NCBI GenBank assembly: GCA_022648685.1
Contig: JALCMW010000001.1
Coordinates: forward strand, 1 to 64,000
Origin: Bacteroidales bacterium
GTDB taxonomy: Bacteria > Bacteroidota > Bacteroidia > Bacteroidales > UBA932
Length of the DNA stretch: 64,000 bases
Reading direction: 5' to 3'
Part shown: one piece after another, positions 17,871 to 26,283 of the stretch
How the letters are laid out: each line of letters opens with the position of its first letter
Numbering within the stretch: position 1 is the first letter of the stretch
Program-made: the position numbers and the translations under genes
Notes under the pieces: model-generated
The model's database searches: none
Told to the model about the DNA's origin: nothing
What the model saw: the letters and a program-made list of their open reading frames with translations, nothing else

Positions 17871-18169
17871 ACCGGAAATAAAAAGCAGTCGTATGATGAG
17901 GAAATTAATACGTCATTTTTTAAAGCCACATTGTGGCTGTTATCAAACAGTTGCGAGTGGTCGCATTAAGTGTGGTTTTGGGGTACTGATGGTGCCATTA
18001 AGTACCTCGGAATAATGCGACCAGTGGTCTACATGGGGTCAGTGTTCATACGACCACTCTGGCTTATCTGGCCGATGGGAAGGGGCTCATTTTCCTTCAG
18101 AGGTCTCGAAAGTTAATCGCCCCCTTGGTCTTGAACACGCACGTGCAAAATTGACAAAAATAGATTTTT
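17871..18169. other. Non-coding region with nested inverted repeats before terminase
   Basis: No gene. From 17958 there is TGGTCGCATTA paired with TAATGCGACCA at 18013-18023 (11 bp); inside it GGTACT (17982) pairs with AGTACC (18001-18006), and inside that ATGG pairs with CCAT. A further AGTGGTC (18023) pairs with GACCACT (18052-18058), and GCCAC/GTGGC form a small hairpin near 17923. So the motif TGGTC occurs several times in both orientations. Candidates: target of the adjacent recombinase, the cos/pac region read by terminase, or a structured RNA. Confidence 0.55.
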
Positions 18170-18664
18170 ATGAAAGGACGTAAGAAAATATCAAATAATC
18201 AGAAGGCGCTTCGTGGTACCGACCAGCCTTGCAGAATGGATCCGCAGGTGCCAGCGCTGGGACCAACAAATACGCTTCCGGCGCTACCGAAGTCTTCCCT
18301 GAAAGGAACAGCCAAGAAGCTCTACTCCATTCTTGGCACCGAGATGCTCTGCAACAATATGCTGGATGTGGCCTCACTTGATCTGCTGGTAGCCTATTGC
18401 AGAGAGATGGCCTTGTACAACGATATGATGAAGGAGGTCGAGAAGGAAGGTGTGACCGTCGAGGTGGAAACAAAGTCCGGAACAATCATCCAGATTAATC
18501 CCAAACGCAAAGTGGCCGAAGGTGCGCTGGCGAATGCCCAGCGACTGGCTTCTGAGTTTGGGCTCTCGCCGGCAAGTCGCGGGAGGGTGGCTGCTCTGCT
18601 GTCAGGCAATACTCCAAAGGACGACTTCGCTGATTTTGAAATTGTAGATATCCAAGAGCCATGA
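18170..18664 (+). CDS. Terminase small subunit (P27 family)
   Basis: 164 residues. The order of features fits P27 small terminases of HK97-like phages: a basic N terminus (MKGRKKISNN), a proline-rich linker with PALPKSSLKGTAKKLY, a helical ASLDLLVAYCREMALYNDMMKEV, and the conserved end LASEFGLSPASRGRVAALL. It recognises the packaging site and passes DNA to TerL. It overlaps terL by ATGA, and the structured region upstream may hold the packaging site. Confidence 0.85.
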   Translation: MKGRKKISNNQKALRGTDQPCRMDPQVPALGPTNTLPALPKSSLKGTAKKLYSILGTEMLCNNMLDVASLDLLVAYCREMALYNDMMKEVEKEGVTVEVETKSGTIIQINPKRKVAEGALANAQRLASEFGLSPASRGRVAALLSGNTPKDDFADFEIVDIQEP

Positions 18665-20325
18665 CAAAGAAGATATATCCAGCAGAACTCTATGCCCAGC
18701 AGGTGCGGGACCACGATATTCTAACTTGTGAGTTCGTCCAGCTGGCAGTCGAGAGGTACTATCAAGACATCGATGCAGCTTTAGATCGTGGTTGGGTGTT
18801 CGATAAGAAAGCGGCCATGAGAGCAATCGGCTTCATTGAGAAACTTAAACACACCAAGGGTAAATGGTCCGGACAACGGTTTCTTCTAGAACCATGGCAG
18901 CAGTTCGTGCTCTGGAATATCTTCGGCTGGAAGAACGCTGACGGCACACGCCGCTTCCGCTATGCTTATATCGAGATAGCCCGCAAGAATGGCAAGACAG
19001 CCCTCTCTGCCGGCATTGGTCTTTACATGCTCTTTGCTGACGGGGAGGCAAGACCGGAGGTCTACTCTGCTGCGACCGTAAAGGATCAGGCGAAGATATG
19101 CTTTGCCGATGCTGTGGAGATAGTCAAAGCCACAGATCTGAAGAACTATCTTCATCCTTACCGCAACTCGATAGTCTATGAACTCAAGGGAGGAATGATG
19201 AAGCCTCTCTCGTCCGACTACGGAACACACGACGGACTCAACCCTTCGTGCGGAATCATAGATGAGTTCCATGCGCACAAAGATTCGGGAATGTTCGATG
19301 TAATCAAATCAGCATTCGGAGCTCGCCGCCAGCCGCTGATGTTCATCATCACCACAGCCGGCTTTAACAAATCCGGAGCGTGCTATGCTTATCGCGATAA
19401 TGTCATCAAGATTCTGCGTGGAGTGAATCACGACGACTCGCTATTCGGCATTATCTATACTCTCGATAGCAACGAAGAGTGGGACAACCCCAAGATGTGG
19501 ATAAAGTCCAATCCGAATCTCGGCGTATCACTCTCCGCCGACTATCTTGCCGATCAGGTGATGGATGCCAAGAATCGACCGGAGGCAGTCCGCAATGTGA
19601 TGACAAAGAATGTGAATCTGTGGGTGGATGCCGAGAAGACATGGATTCTCGACAAGGCTTGGATGCAGTGCTGTGGTTCTTTATTTCCACAGAGTCTGCA
19701 TGGTTGCGAGTGTTGGGGCGGGCTGGATCTCTCGAACGTGTCCGACATCACCGCTTATGTGCTTATCTTCCATGAGAACGACCGATTCCAGTTATTGCCA
19801 TTGTTCTGGATTCCGAAGGAGAAGATGATGGAGAAGATACGAAAGGAGAATATCAACTACGACAGCTGGGTGGCTGGAGGGTATGTAAAAGTTACTGAGG
19901 GCAATGTCATCGATTACGATTTTGTCAAGACTGATATTCTCAGGTTTGTCGCCGACTATAACCTCAAGACATCGGCATACGACCGTTGGAACTCATCCCA
20001 GACCATTATCGACCTTCAGAACGAAGGTATGATATTCAACCCTTTCGGGCAGGGTTACGGCTCGATGTCAGCACCGACTAAAGAGTTCGAGAAGCTGGTG
20101 CTCACCGGAAAAGTCGAGCACTTCGGCAATCCGGTCCTTCGCTGGATGTTGGCTTCGACCGTCATCAAGAGTGATCCTGCCGGAAACATCAAACCCGATA
20201 AGGAAAAGTCAACCCAGAAGATCGACGGCATCGTCGCCTCTATCATGGCACTTGGCGAATGGATGACATCGCAGGCCGAGCAGGAGACCGATCCATACAA
20301 CCAGCGCGGAATGCTAAAACTATGA
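18661..20325 (+). CDS. Terminase large subunit TerL (Terminase_1 type)
   Basis: 554 residues. ATPase half: adenine-binding FLLEPWQQFVLWNIFGW, Walker A-like EIARKNGKTALSAG (about residue 102), Walker B CGIIDEFHAH (about 198) and coupling motif FIITTAGF. Nuclease half: an acidic core around WGGLDLSNVSDITA (about 364), and AYDRWNS later, as in RNase H-fold terminases. It translocates DNA into the prohead and cuts it. Length and motif order are complete. The family is that of HK97-like siphophages, in agreement with portal and capsid. Confidence 0.92.
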   Translation: MTKKIYPAELYAQQVRDHDILTCEFVQLAVERYYQDIDAALDRGWVFDKKAAMRAIGFIEKLKHTKGKWSGQRFLLEPWQQFVLWNIFGWKNADGTRRFRYAYIEIARKNGKTALSAGIGLYMLFADGEARPEVYSAATVKDQAKICFADAVEIVKATDLKNYLHPYRNSIVYELKGGMMKPLSSDYGTHDGLNPSCGIIDEFHAHKDSGMFDVIKSAFGARRQPLMFIITTAGFNKSGACYAYRDNVIKILRGVNHDDSLFGIIYTLDSNEEWDNPKMWIKSNPNLGVSLSADYLADQVMDAKNRPEAVRNVMTKNVNLWVDAEKTWILDKAWMQCCGSLFPQSLHGCECWGGLDLSNVSDITAYVLIFHENDRFQLLPLFWIPKEKMMEKIRKENINYDSWVAGGYVKVTEGNVIDYDFVKTDILRFVADYNLKTSAYDRWNSSQTIIDLQNEGMIFNPFGQGYGSMSAPTKEFEKLVLTGKVEHFGNPVLRWMLASTVIKSDPAGNIKPDKEKSTQKIDGIVASIMALGEWMTSQAEQETDPYNQRGMLKL

Positions 20326-20329
20326 TTAT

Positions 20330-20611
20330 ATGGCAAACAACAGAAAACTTTATACCAAACAGCAGATATCTGATCGCGATGACATCGAGAAGGAATTGAG
20401 TTCAATACCAATTCAACATCCTTTAGTTGCCAAAATTACCTCCGCAAAAGGGTTCGCTTCATATTATGTGCGAATGAAAGACCTGTATAATACTCATGCT
20501 GATGCTTACGAACGATTGGAAGAATATCATTATGCGATTACAGGCCATAGGCGCTATTCAGAATATGATAGTTTTCGGGTTGTCTTTAAAAAAAACGAAG
20601 AAAATAAATAA
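20330..20611 (+). CDS. Small phage protein, paralogue of 21999-22274
   Basis: 93 residues. The C-terminal half, KGFASYYVRMKDLYNTHADA followed by YERLEEYHYAITGHRRYSEY, lines up with the 91-aa protein at 21999-22274 (GFIRYFLALQPYYQTNEQAY, then EAVESEHLRITGQRKYAEY). The family has no function I recognise. This copy is clearly more AT-rich than terL before it and than its paralogue, so it probably came in with the cargo pair that follows, from another phage. It starts 4 nt after the terL stop, where the ancestral single copy would have been. Confidence 0.7.
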   Translation: MANNRKLYTKQQISDRDDIEKELSSIPIQHPLVAKITSAKGFASYYVRMKDLYNTHADAYERLEEYHYAITGHRRYSEYDSFRVVFKKNEENK

Positions 20612-20640
20612 TTGTAAAGAAAAAAGAATACATTTGTACT

Positions 20641-21417
20641 ATGGATAAGTATGGACAAATAGAGATTCATATTGTCGGATCAAAAGGCAATAACCAACTA
20701 ACTCCTGATAACTTTGATATTAAGGAGATTAGGTCGCTTTTAGATGGAATCGAAGACATGCTCTATCCCAGCAATAAAAAAGACCGCCCTGATATTACAT
20801 ATAGCATCGAATCTGGTTCTGTTATGAATAGGTTTAAAACAAGCCTGCAAGCAGTAGTAACATTCTCGGCGGTGATGACGATGGTTAGCAAAACCGGATC
20901 TATTGATGGTTTGGAATTACCTACAGCAAGAGCAATTGAAAACATTCAGAGTATTGCAAGAAGTTCAAATTACACTTTTGATTTTAAGACTTCTGAGAAT
21001 CCAACTGTTATCCTTACTATATCCCCTGATACAAACTATCAGAGAACAACTGATCTCTGGATTGATGCAGAATTCTATTTCTATGGGATGTTGACAAATG
21101 CTGGTGGAAAAGACAAATCCAACATCCATTTAGACACAGACGTAGGTTCCCTAATCATAAACGTAGAAAAAGATTTTCTTAAAAAAGAAGAGAAGAATCT
21201 GCTTTACAAAGAATATGGGGTAAGGGCCATTGGTAAGCAAAATGTTGAAACAGGAGAAATAGATAAATCTAATCTAACATTACTTGAACTTATCGACTAT
21301 ACTCCGACTTATAATGACGAGTACATCAAAGGGCTCATTTCTAAAGTCGGTGATAAGTTTAAGGGGTTGGATATAGATACTTGGATCTCAGAAATACGAG
21401 GAGACTATGGCAAATAA
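20641..21417 (+). CDS. Cargo protein of unknown family, partner of PIN protein
   Basis: 258 residues, no domain recognised. It begins KYGQIEIHIVGSKGNNQLTPDNFDI and looks alpha/beta with no signal peptide; one hydrophobic stretch (LQAVVTFSAVMTMV) is too short and mixed to be a clear membrane segment. The DNA is strongly AT-rich compared with terL and portal. Stop overlaps the PIN gene start by 11 nt, so the two are co-expressed. A TACATTTG box (20629-20636) ends 4 nt before the ATG: if it is the promoter, the mRNA would be almost leaderless. It could be the immunity or sensing partner of the PIN nuclease, but it does not look like any usual antitoxin (no HTH, AbrB or RHH). Confidence 0.6.
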   Translation: MDKYGQIEIHIVGSKGNNQLTPDNFDIKEIRSLLDGIEDMLYPSNKKDRPDITYSIESGSVMNRFKTSLQAVVTFSAVMTMVSKTGSIDGLELPTARAIENIQSIARSSNYTFDFKTSENPTVILTISPDTNYQRTTDLWIDAEFYFYGMLTNAGGKDKSNIHLDTDVGSLIINVEKDFLKKEEKNLLYKEYGVRAIGKQNVETGEIDKSNLTLLELIDYTPTYNDEYIKGLISKVGDKFKGLDIDTWISEIRGDYGK

Positions 21418-21898
21418 ACAAACATATGGAGTATTGCTAGACACAAGCTTTCTTATTAGATTATTAAGCGTAAGTGATCCACTGCATGGAAACGCATTGG
21501 ATTACTATAAGTATTTTTTGGATAATAGTATCGCTATGTATGTGTCTACAATCTCAATATCCGAGTATTGCGTTAAAGGTGAGGTGTCCGAATTGCCATT
21601 AGTTTCTATGAAAATCATTCCTTTCAATTTTCATCATGCTACAAAAGCCGGAAAAATAGCTTGTGCTCTATATAAAGCGCGTAATAATGGAGATTTTCCA
21701 GTTAAAGACAGACTAATTATTCCTAACGATTCTAATCTTTTTGCTCAAGCAACTATCGAGAATGATATAAAATATTTTGTTACATCTGATGTTAAGGCTG
21801 CTGATGTCATTAAAAAGATTTCAGAACGAGAACCTATCTCGTTTAATCATTTAGATATTAATATACCATGCAACTCTAGTTTCGGCAAATTATTCTAA
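21407..21898 (+). CDS. PIN-domain protein (putative RNase)
   Basis: 163 residues. It has the PIN pattern of acidic residues: GVLLDTSFLIRLL at the start (first Asp), SISEYCVKGEV (Glu), RLIIPNDSNLFAQATIENDIKYFVTSDVKA (later Asp residues and the T/SxD motif). PIN domains are metal-dependent RNases, most often toxins. It is longer than VapC (about 130 residues). Translation is coupled to the 258-aa gene by overlap, and the pair ends at a strong terminator, so it is a self-contained cargo unit in the phage late region. A defence or abortive-infection role is inferred. Confidence 0.72.
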   Translation: MANKQTYGVLLDTSFLIRLLSVSDPLHGNALDYYKYFLDNSIAMYVSTISISEYCVKGEVSELPLVSMKIIPFNFHHATKAGKIACALYKARNNGDFPVKDRLIIPNDSNLFAQATIENDIKYFVTSDVKAADVIKKISEREPISFNHLDINIPCNSSFGKLF

Positions 21899-21927
21899 CG
21901 AAACATTGTTTCACAATAGTATTCTAA

Positions 21928-21966
21928 CGCCGTATTAAATTTGCACAATTTAATACGGCGATTTTT
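21928..21966 (+). terminator. Strong rho-independent terminator after the PIN gene
   Basis: A perfect 14-bp stem, CGCCGTATTAAATT (21928-21941) with AATTTAATACGGCG (21947-21960), a 5-nt loop and a following ATTTTTA. It closes the cargo pair, isolating it from the downstream structural genes; the phage late transcript would need antitermination or read-through to pass it. Confidence 0.9.
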
Positions 21967-21998
21967 ATCAAGGAAGATCGCCAATATGTTTTCAAATC

Positions 21999-22274
21999 AT
22001 GAGACGATCCAAGAAACTGCCACCGGACTATCTATCGAAGCGTCAACGCCTTCTCGCTCCACTGCGCGATGCCGCTGCTATGGACTCGGCCGCGAGAGAG
22101 GTGATAACCAAGGAGGGATTTATCCGTTATTTCCTCGCCTTGCAGCCATATTACCAGACTAACGAGCAGGCATATGAGGCTGTCGAGAGCGAGCACCTGC
22201 GCATCACCGGCCAGCGCAAGTATGCCGAGTATATATCTTTCAAGAATGTTGTGTCAAAACATTTCCCCAAGTAA
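21999..22274 (+). CDS. Small phage protein between cargo and portal
   Basis: 91 residues, paralogue of the 93-aa protein at 20330-20611 (shared RYF...YYQTNEQAYEAVE, then ITGQRKYAEY pattern). Basic N terminus MRRSKKLPPDYLSKR. GC content and codons match the morphogenesis genes, so this is likely the resident copy. Families of this size between terL and portal are common but uncharacterised. Its last codons and the following bases (22266-22289) are repeated exactly at 35328-35351. Confidence 0.7.
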   Translation: MRRSKKLPPDYLSKRQRLLAPLRDAAAMDSAAREVITKEGFIRYFLALQPYYQTNEQAYEAVESEHLRITGQRKYAEYISFKNVVSKHFPK

Positions 22275-22289
22275 ACGAAGTTGCCTTTT
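22266..22289. repeat. 24-bp seam repeat, copy 1
   Basis: These 24 bases, which begin CCCAAGTAAACG and end in TTTT, are identical to 35328-35351. They comprise the last codons and stop of the 91-aa gene plus the first bases of the spacer before portal. The second copy lies at the right edge of the other cargo locus, just before a tail gene. An identical 24-mer in 64 kb is far beyond chance. Confidence 0.8.
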
Positions 22290-22337
22290 TGGGGCCTGAT
22301 GCTGTGTTAAGTTTGTCGCTGTTAAACATCAACAACG

Positions 22338-23618
22338 GTGGCAAACTGGCTTTCAAGAATATCTTCTCTATTCTCTTCTTCCGAGAAGCGGTCGGGCTCT
22401 TCTGCAGAGTTCGAGTCCGCAGTGAATGCGGCGCTTCTCGGCGCCACCGTTTCTGATAATACATCGCTTCCGGTCATCACTCCGGAAGGAGCATTGAACC
22501 TCTCAGCGGTATGGGCCTGCGTGAGGATACTCTCAGACACTGTCGGCACTCTTCCCATTCATCTTTTCAGACGTGATGGCGAAGACCGCATTCCTGCCTC
22601 TGATCACCCACTTCGCTCACTTCTTGCTAAGCCTAACAGCTACACCAACAAGTTCTATCTCATTCAGCACCTTATGGTCGGATGCGCCCTATGGGGCAAC
22701 GGTTATGTGCGCATATTCAGAGACAAGAACTTCCGTCCTGAGCGGCTTCAACTTCTAAAACCCTACGACTGCACTCCCTACCTCAATGACCGCACTGAGG
22801 AGCTCTTCTACCGCACCAAGTACGGTGAGATGGTCCCTGCATATGACATGATTCATCTGCGAGGCCTCTCTTCAAACGGTTACGAGGGGCTAAGTCCTAT
22901 CGCTGTCCATAGGGAGAACCTGCAACTCACCGAGGCAGCACAGCGCTATGGAGTGAAGTTCTTTAACCAAGGTGGTAATATGTCCGGCGTATTCAAGTAC
23001 CCGTCGGTTCTCAAACCGGAGTCCTACGAGCGTCTCAAACGCGACCTTCTGGCCCAGAGCACCGGAATGCATAATGCGCACACGCCACTACTTCTGGAAG
23101 GAGGCATGACCTACGAGCGCATCTCTATCCCGCCGGACGATGCTCAGTTTATAGCAACGCGCAAGTTCCAAAAGACTGAGATTGCCACCATCTACGGAGT
23201 ACCTCCTCACATGATTGCCGACCTTGAGCGAGCCACGAACAACAACATCGAGCAGCAGGCCATGGAGTTCGTCCAGTACTGCCTTCTCCCGTACATCATC
23301 AAGCTCGAAGAGGAGTTTAACCGCAAGCTCCTACGTGAGGACGAGTTCGACAGCCTCTTCTTCAAATTCAACGTCAATGGTCTTCTCAGGGCAGATGTCA
23401 AGTCACGAGGCGAATGGGTGTACAAGCTCTACCTCATTGGGGCCATCACCGCCAACGAGGTCCGTCACTGGGAAGAGCTGAACTCCTACAGTGGTGGCGA
23501 TGTCTTCTTCCGTCAGGCGAATATGCTGCCGGTCAATGAACTCACCAATATGCTCACCTCGGCCCAAGGCACCACAAATGATAATCTGCTAAAACCATCA
23601 AACGATGACAACGAATAA
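22338..23618 (+). CDS. Portal protein (HK97 family)
   Basis: 426 residues; starts at GTG. Typical features: WACVRILSDTVGTLPIHLFRR, then HPLRSLLAKPNSYTNKF, GNGYVRIFRD, and the crown region FQKTEIATIYGVPPHMIADLERATNNNIEQQAMEF. It forms the 12-subunit ring through which DNA enters the capsid and to which connectors bind. Overlaps the protease gene by 14 nt. Length is normal for the family. Confidence 0.92.
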   Translation: MANWLSRISSLFSSSEKRSGSSAEFESAVNAALLGATVSDNTSLPVITPEGALNLSAVWACVRILSDTVGTLPIHLFRRDGEDRIPASDHPLRSLLAKPNSYTNKFYLIQHLMVGCALWGNGYVRIFRDKNFRPERLQLLKPYDCTPYLNDRTEELFYRTKYGEMVPAYDMIHLRGLSSNGYEGLSPIAVHRENLQLTEAAQRYGVKFFNQGGNMSGVFKYPSVLKPESYERLKRDLLAQSTGMHNAHTPLLLEGGMTYERISIPPDDAQFIATRKFQKTEIATIYGVPPHMIADLERATNNNIEQQAMEFVQYCLLPYIIKLEEEFNRKLLREDEFDSLFFKFNVNGLLRADVKSRGEWVYKLYLIGAITANEVRHWEELNSYSGGDVFFRQANMLPVNELTNMLTSAQGTTNDNLLKPSNDDNE

Positions 23619-24372
23619 AAACAATCCCTCCAACTGTTCCATAGAGCTGCGCTGTGAAGCCACAGAAATATGCATCAGAAAGCTCGCCGAGGGTAACGAG
23701 AAAGACGCTGAAAGTCGCACTATCGAGGGCTATGCAGCTAAGTTCGACCGCTGGAGTGAGCCCATTGGTGGCTGGTTCAAAGAACGGATCCAACGCGGAG
23801 CCTTCGATGGCACCGATATGAAAGACGTGGTGATGTGCTTTAACCACGATTTGAATTCTATCCTTGCCCGCACCTTAAGCAAGACTCTCTCTCTGAGCGC
23901 CGATGAGACTGGCCTTCACTTCAGTTTCGAAGCGCCGCATACCTCGCTGGGAGATGATATGCTTGAGCTTGTAAGGCGAGGCGACATCAGTAAGTGCAGC
24001 TTTGCCTTCATCGTGGACCGCGACGAGTGGCTCTATGCCGACAAGAAAAACGCGATGGAATATGACGAGCGCACCATCCTTCATGTAGCACAGTTGCGCG
24101 ATGTCTCGCTGGTTGTATTTCCTGCCTACAAAGACACCGAGGCCGGCATCCGTTCACTCGAAGAGAGAAAAGCCGAATTCCTAAAACAACATAACGATGA
24201 GAACGCAAACGATCGGAAAGAAAATCAAGATAACGTGGCTGTGGACTCTTCGACGGGTAATCCTGCCACTGACCAAGACACACCTACGAGCGCTGGAGTG
24301 GTTCAAAGCGAGAGTCGAAGACGTCTTGCAGCGCAACTGCGACTAAAAGAGAGAATCAATCACGACAATTAA
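23605..24372 (+). CDS. Prohead maturation protease (HK97 gp4-like, U35/S78)
   Basis: 255 residues. Conserved protease core: IEGYAAKFDRWSEPIGGWFKER, then VVMCFNHDLNSILART (catalytic His), then VRRGDISKCSFAFIV (catalytic Ser) in the first ~150 residues. The C-terminal ~60 residues are hydrophilic, low-complexity and probably removed or disordered. It cleaves scaffold/delta parts of the capsid protein during head maturation. Encoded between portal and capsid as expected. Confidence 0.9.
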   Translation: MTTNKNNPSNCSIELRCEATEICIRKLAEGNEKDAESRTIEGYAAKFDRWSEPIGGWFKERIQRGAFDGTDMKDVVMCFNHDLNSILARTLSKTLSLSADETGLHFSFEAPHTSLGDDMLELVRRGDISKCSFAFIVDRDEWLYADKKNAMEYDERTILHVAQLRDVSLVVFPAYKDTEAGIRSLEERKAEFLKQHNDENANDRKENQDNVAVDSSTGNPATDQDTPTSAGVVQSESRRRLAAQLRLKERINHDN

Positions 24373-24393
24373 TCCTATCAACACATTTTACCC

Positions 24394-25602
24394 ATGAGCA
24401 AAATCAAAGAACTAAAAGAGAAACGCGCCTCGGTCTTTGCCAAGATCGACGAGCTGCGAAGCGCCGCAGATGGCCGAAGCATGAATGCCGAGGAGCAGCA
24501 GCGCTGGGACACACTCCTTGCCGAGTACAGCTCCGTCGACAAAGAGGTCGAAGCCGAAGAGCGCTACGAGCAGATCCAAAAACGTCAGGCCGAGCAGCAA
24601 TATGCCGCGCAGCGACAGAATGCCACTTCCGCCGGTGATGACAGTCATCATGACGAGGAGTACCGCGCCGCCTTTGCCGATTATCTTATCAACGGAGCAC
24701 AGGGCCTTAAGCCTGAGAGCCGCGCAGTCATTGAACAGCGAGACTCAGCCTCTGGCCTGAGCGGCGGAGTAATCATCCCGAAGTCGCTCTCCAGTGAGAT
24801 CGAGATAGCACTGAAAGCCTATGGCGGTATGTTCGAGGCAGCAAGCATCATCTCTACCTCTAAGGGAGGAGACCTGATCCTGCCGACCATCAATGACACC
24901 TCAGCCAAGGCTACCATCGTGGCCGAGTATAACCAGAACACGCGCAGAGCTCCTTCGTTCAGTTCTGTCACCCTGAAGGCATACACTTACCGCACACCAA
25001 TCATTCCTGTATCGCTGGAGCTCTTGCAGGATAGCGCTTTCAACCTTGACTCACTCCTGAGCGGATTGCTTTCAGAGAGCTTTGGAAGAGGCATCAACGA
25101 GCACCTCACTACCGGTGACGGATCGGGCAAACCGACCGGCATCGTTGGAGCTGCTACAGCCTGCACAGACACTGCCGCCGCTTCGGCCATCTCGCTGGAC
25201 AACATCATCGACCTTATCAAGAGTGTCGACAGCTCCTACGCACGTAACGGGCGCTTCATGTTCAATCGCAATACCCTCTATGCTCTTGCCAAGATCAAGG
25301 ACCAGCAGGGACGTTACATCTGGCAACAGAGTGCTCAGGTCGGTCAGGCTGCAACACTCTTCGGGAAGAACTATGTCATCAACGATGACATGGCCGACAT
25401 CGGGCCGGAAAACGCATCTGTACTCTTCGGCGATTTGAGTAAGTACAAGATCCGTACGGTAAGCAGCTTCAAGGTGGTTCGTCTGAACGAACTGCTGGCC
25501 GAGTACCTCTCCATTGGTCTGTTCGGCTTCGCAAGAGCTGACGGCAACCTCATTGATGCCGGAACTCATCCGGTTAAGAAACTGGTTCATGCCGCTGAAT
25601 AA
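24394..25602 (+). CDS. Major capsid protein (HK97 gp5-like)
   Basis: 402 residues. An N-terminal ~100-residue helical, Glu/Ala-rich delta domain (SKIKELKEKRASVFAKI...) that should serve as scaffold and be cleaved, then the mature shell domain: GGVIIPKSLSSEIEIAL, VTLKAYTYRTPIIPVSLELLQDSAF, and GKPTGIVGA. The C terminus has FARADGNLIDAGTHPVKKL, typical of this fold. This is the structural proof for an HK97-type head. Confidence 0.93.
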   Translation: MSKIKELKEKRASVFAKIDELRSAADGRSMNAEEQQRWDTLLAEYSSVDKEVEAEERYEQIQKRQAEQQYAAQRQNATSAGDDSHHDEEYRAAFADYLINGAQGLKPESRAVIEQRDSASGLSGGVIIPKSLSSEIEIALKAYGGMFEAASIISTSKGGDLILPTINDTSAKATIVAEYNQNTRRAPSFSSVTLKAYTYRTPIIPVSLELLQDSAFNLDSLLSGLLSESFGRGINEHLTTGDGSGKPTGIVGAATACTDTAAASAISLDNIIDLIKSVDSSYARNGRFMFNRNTLYALAKIKDQQGRYIWQQSAQVGQAATLFGKNYVINDDMADIGPENASVLFGDLSKYKIRTVSSFKVVRLNELLAEYLSIGLFGFARADGNLIDAGTHPVKKLVHAAE

Positions 25603-25622
25603 ACTTTCTTAACCTTCTTTCA

Positions 25623-25964
25623 ATGCCTCAAGAGCTCCCAATATCACTCGCGCAAGCCAAGGCCCACCTTCGGGTAGGTGACGACACGTCACAAGACTCA
25701 CTCATCGAGGAGTATCTCGCAATGGCCTTCGGCATAGCCGAGGACGTGACTAACCGTAGCCTCAGAGAAGAGTTTAGTTCTGCCACTCTTCCTGCCGCCA
25801 TTCGGGCTGCCGTCCTAATGATATTGGGGACTCTTTTTGACAACGAGAGCGATACTCTTGTCGGGAGAAGCGTTGCACAAATTCCGCTGACGGCCGAGAA
25901 GCTCCTGCTTCCTTGGCGCATTCATCCATATTCAAATCCAGAAAATTCTGACACCAATGTTTGA
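25623..25964 (+). CDS. Head-tail connector (gp6-like)
   Basis: 113 residues. SLAQAKAHLRVGDDTSQDSLIEEYLAMAFGIAEDVTN is the signature of gp6/YqbG-type connector proteins, followed by a helical PAAIRAAVLMILGTLFDNES. It forms the ring below the portal. It overlaps the next gene by 8 nt, part of the standard connector series. Confidence 0.88.
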   Translation: MPQELPISLAQAKAHLRVGDDTSQDSLIEEYLAMAFGIAEDVTNRSLREEFSSATLPAAIRAAVLMILGTLFDNESDTLVGRSVAQIPLTAEKLLLPWRIHPYSNPENSDTNV

Positions 25965-26283
25965 CCACCACATCGAGATACTCCGCTATGAGCAGGTGCG
26001 CGACGCCTACAACGATCGCAGCAAGGTCCTCACTCATGTGGCTACCTGCTATGCTCAGCGCACTGAATCGGGCGGCAAGGAGAACATCTATGCCGGCCGC
26101 ATCGTTCATGAGAACGAGGTGGTCTACTCCATACGCTATCGGAAAGGTATCTCTGCCGGAATGGTCGTGCTGGATGAAGGACGGAGACTTCGCATCACCG
26201 CTACCCAAGAGGAAGGACGACGCTGGAGGCTGCATATACGTGCTACTAAAACAGATTCAGGAGAGAGCCATGTTGAAGATTAA
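25957..26283 (+). CDS. Head closure / head-tail joining protein
   Basis: 108 residues, a small beta-barrel-like protein: HHIEILRYEQVRDAYNDRSKVL, then VVYSIRYRKGISAGMVVLDEGRRLRI. This pattern (short, with R-Y-R-x-G-I-S/T and a D/E-G-x-x-Y/L-x-I strand) is that of phage head-tail joining proteins (gp16/Phage_H_T_join). Position between gp6-like and gp10-like genes supports it. Overlaps the following gene by 14 nt. Confidence 0.82.
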   Translation: MFDHHIEILRYEQVRDAYNDRSKVLTHVATCYAQRTESGGKENIYAGRIVHENEVVYSIRYRKGISAGMVVLDEGRRLRITATQEEGRRWRLHIRATKTDSGESHVED

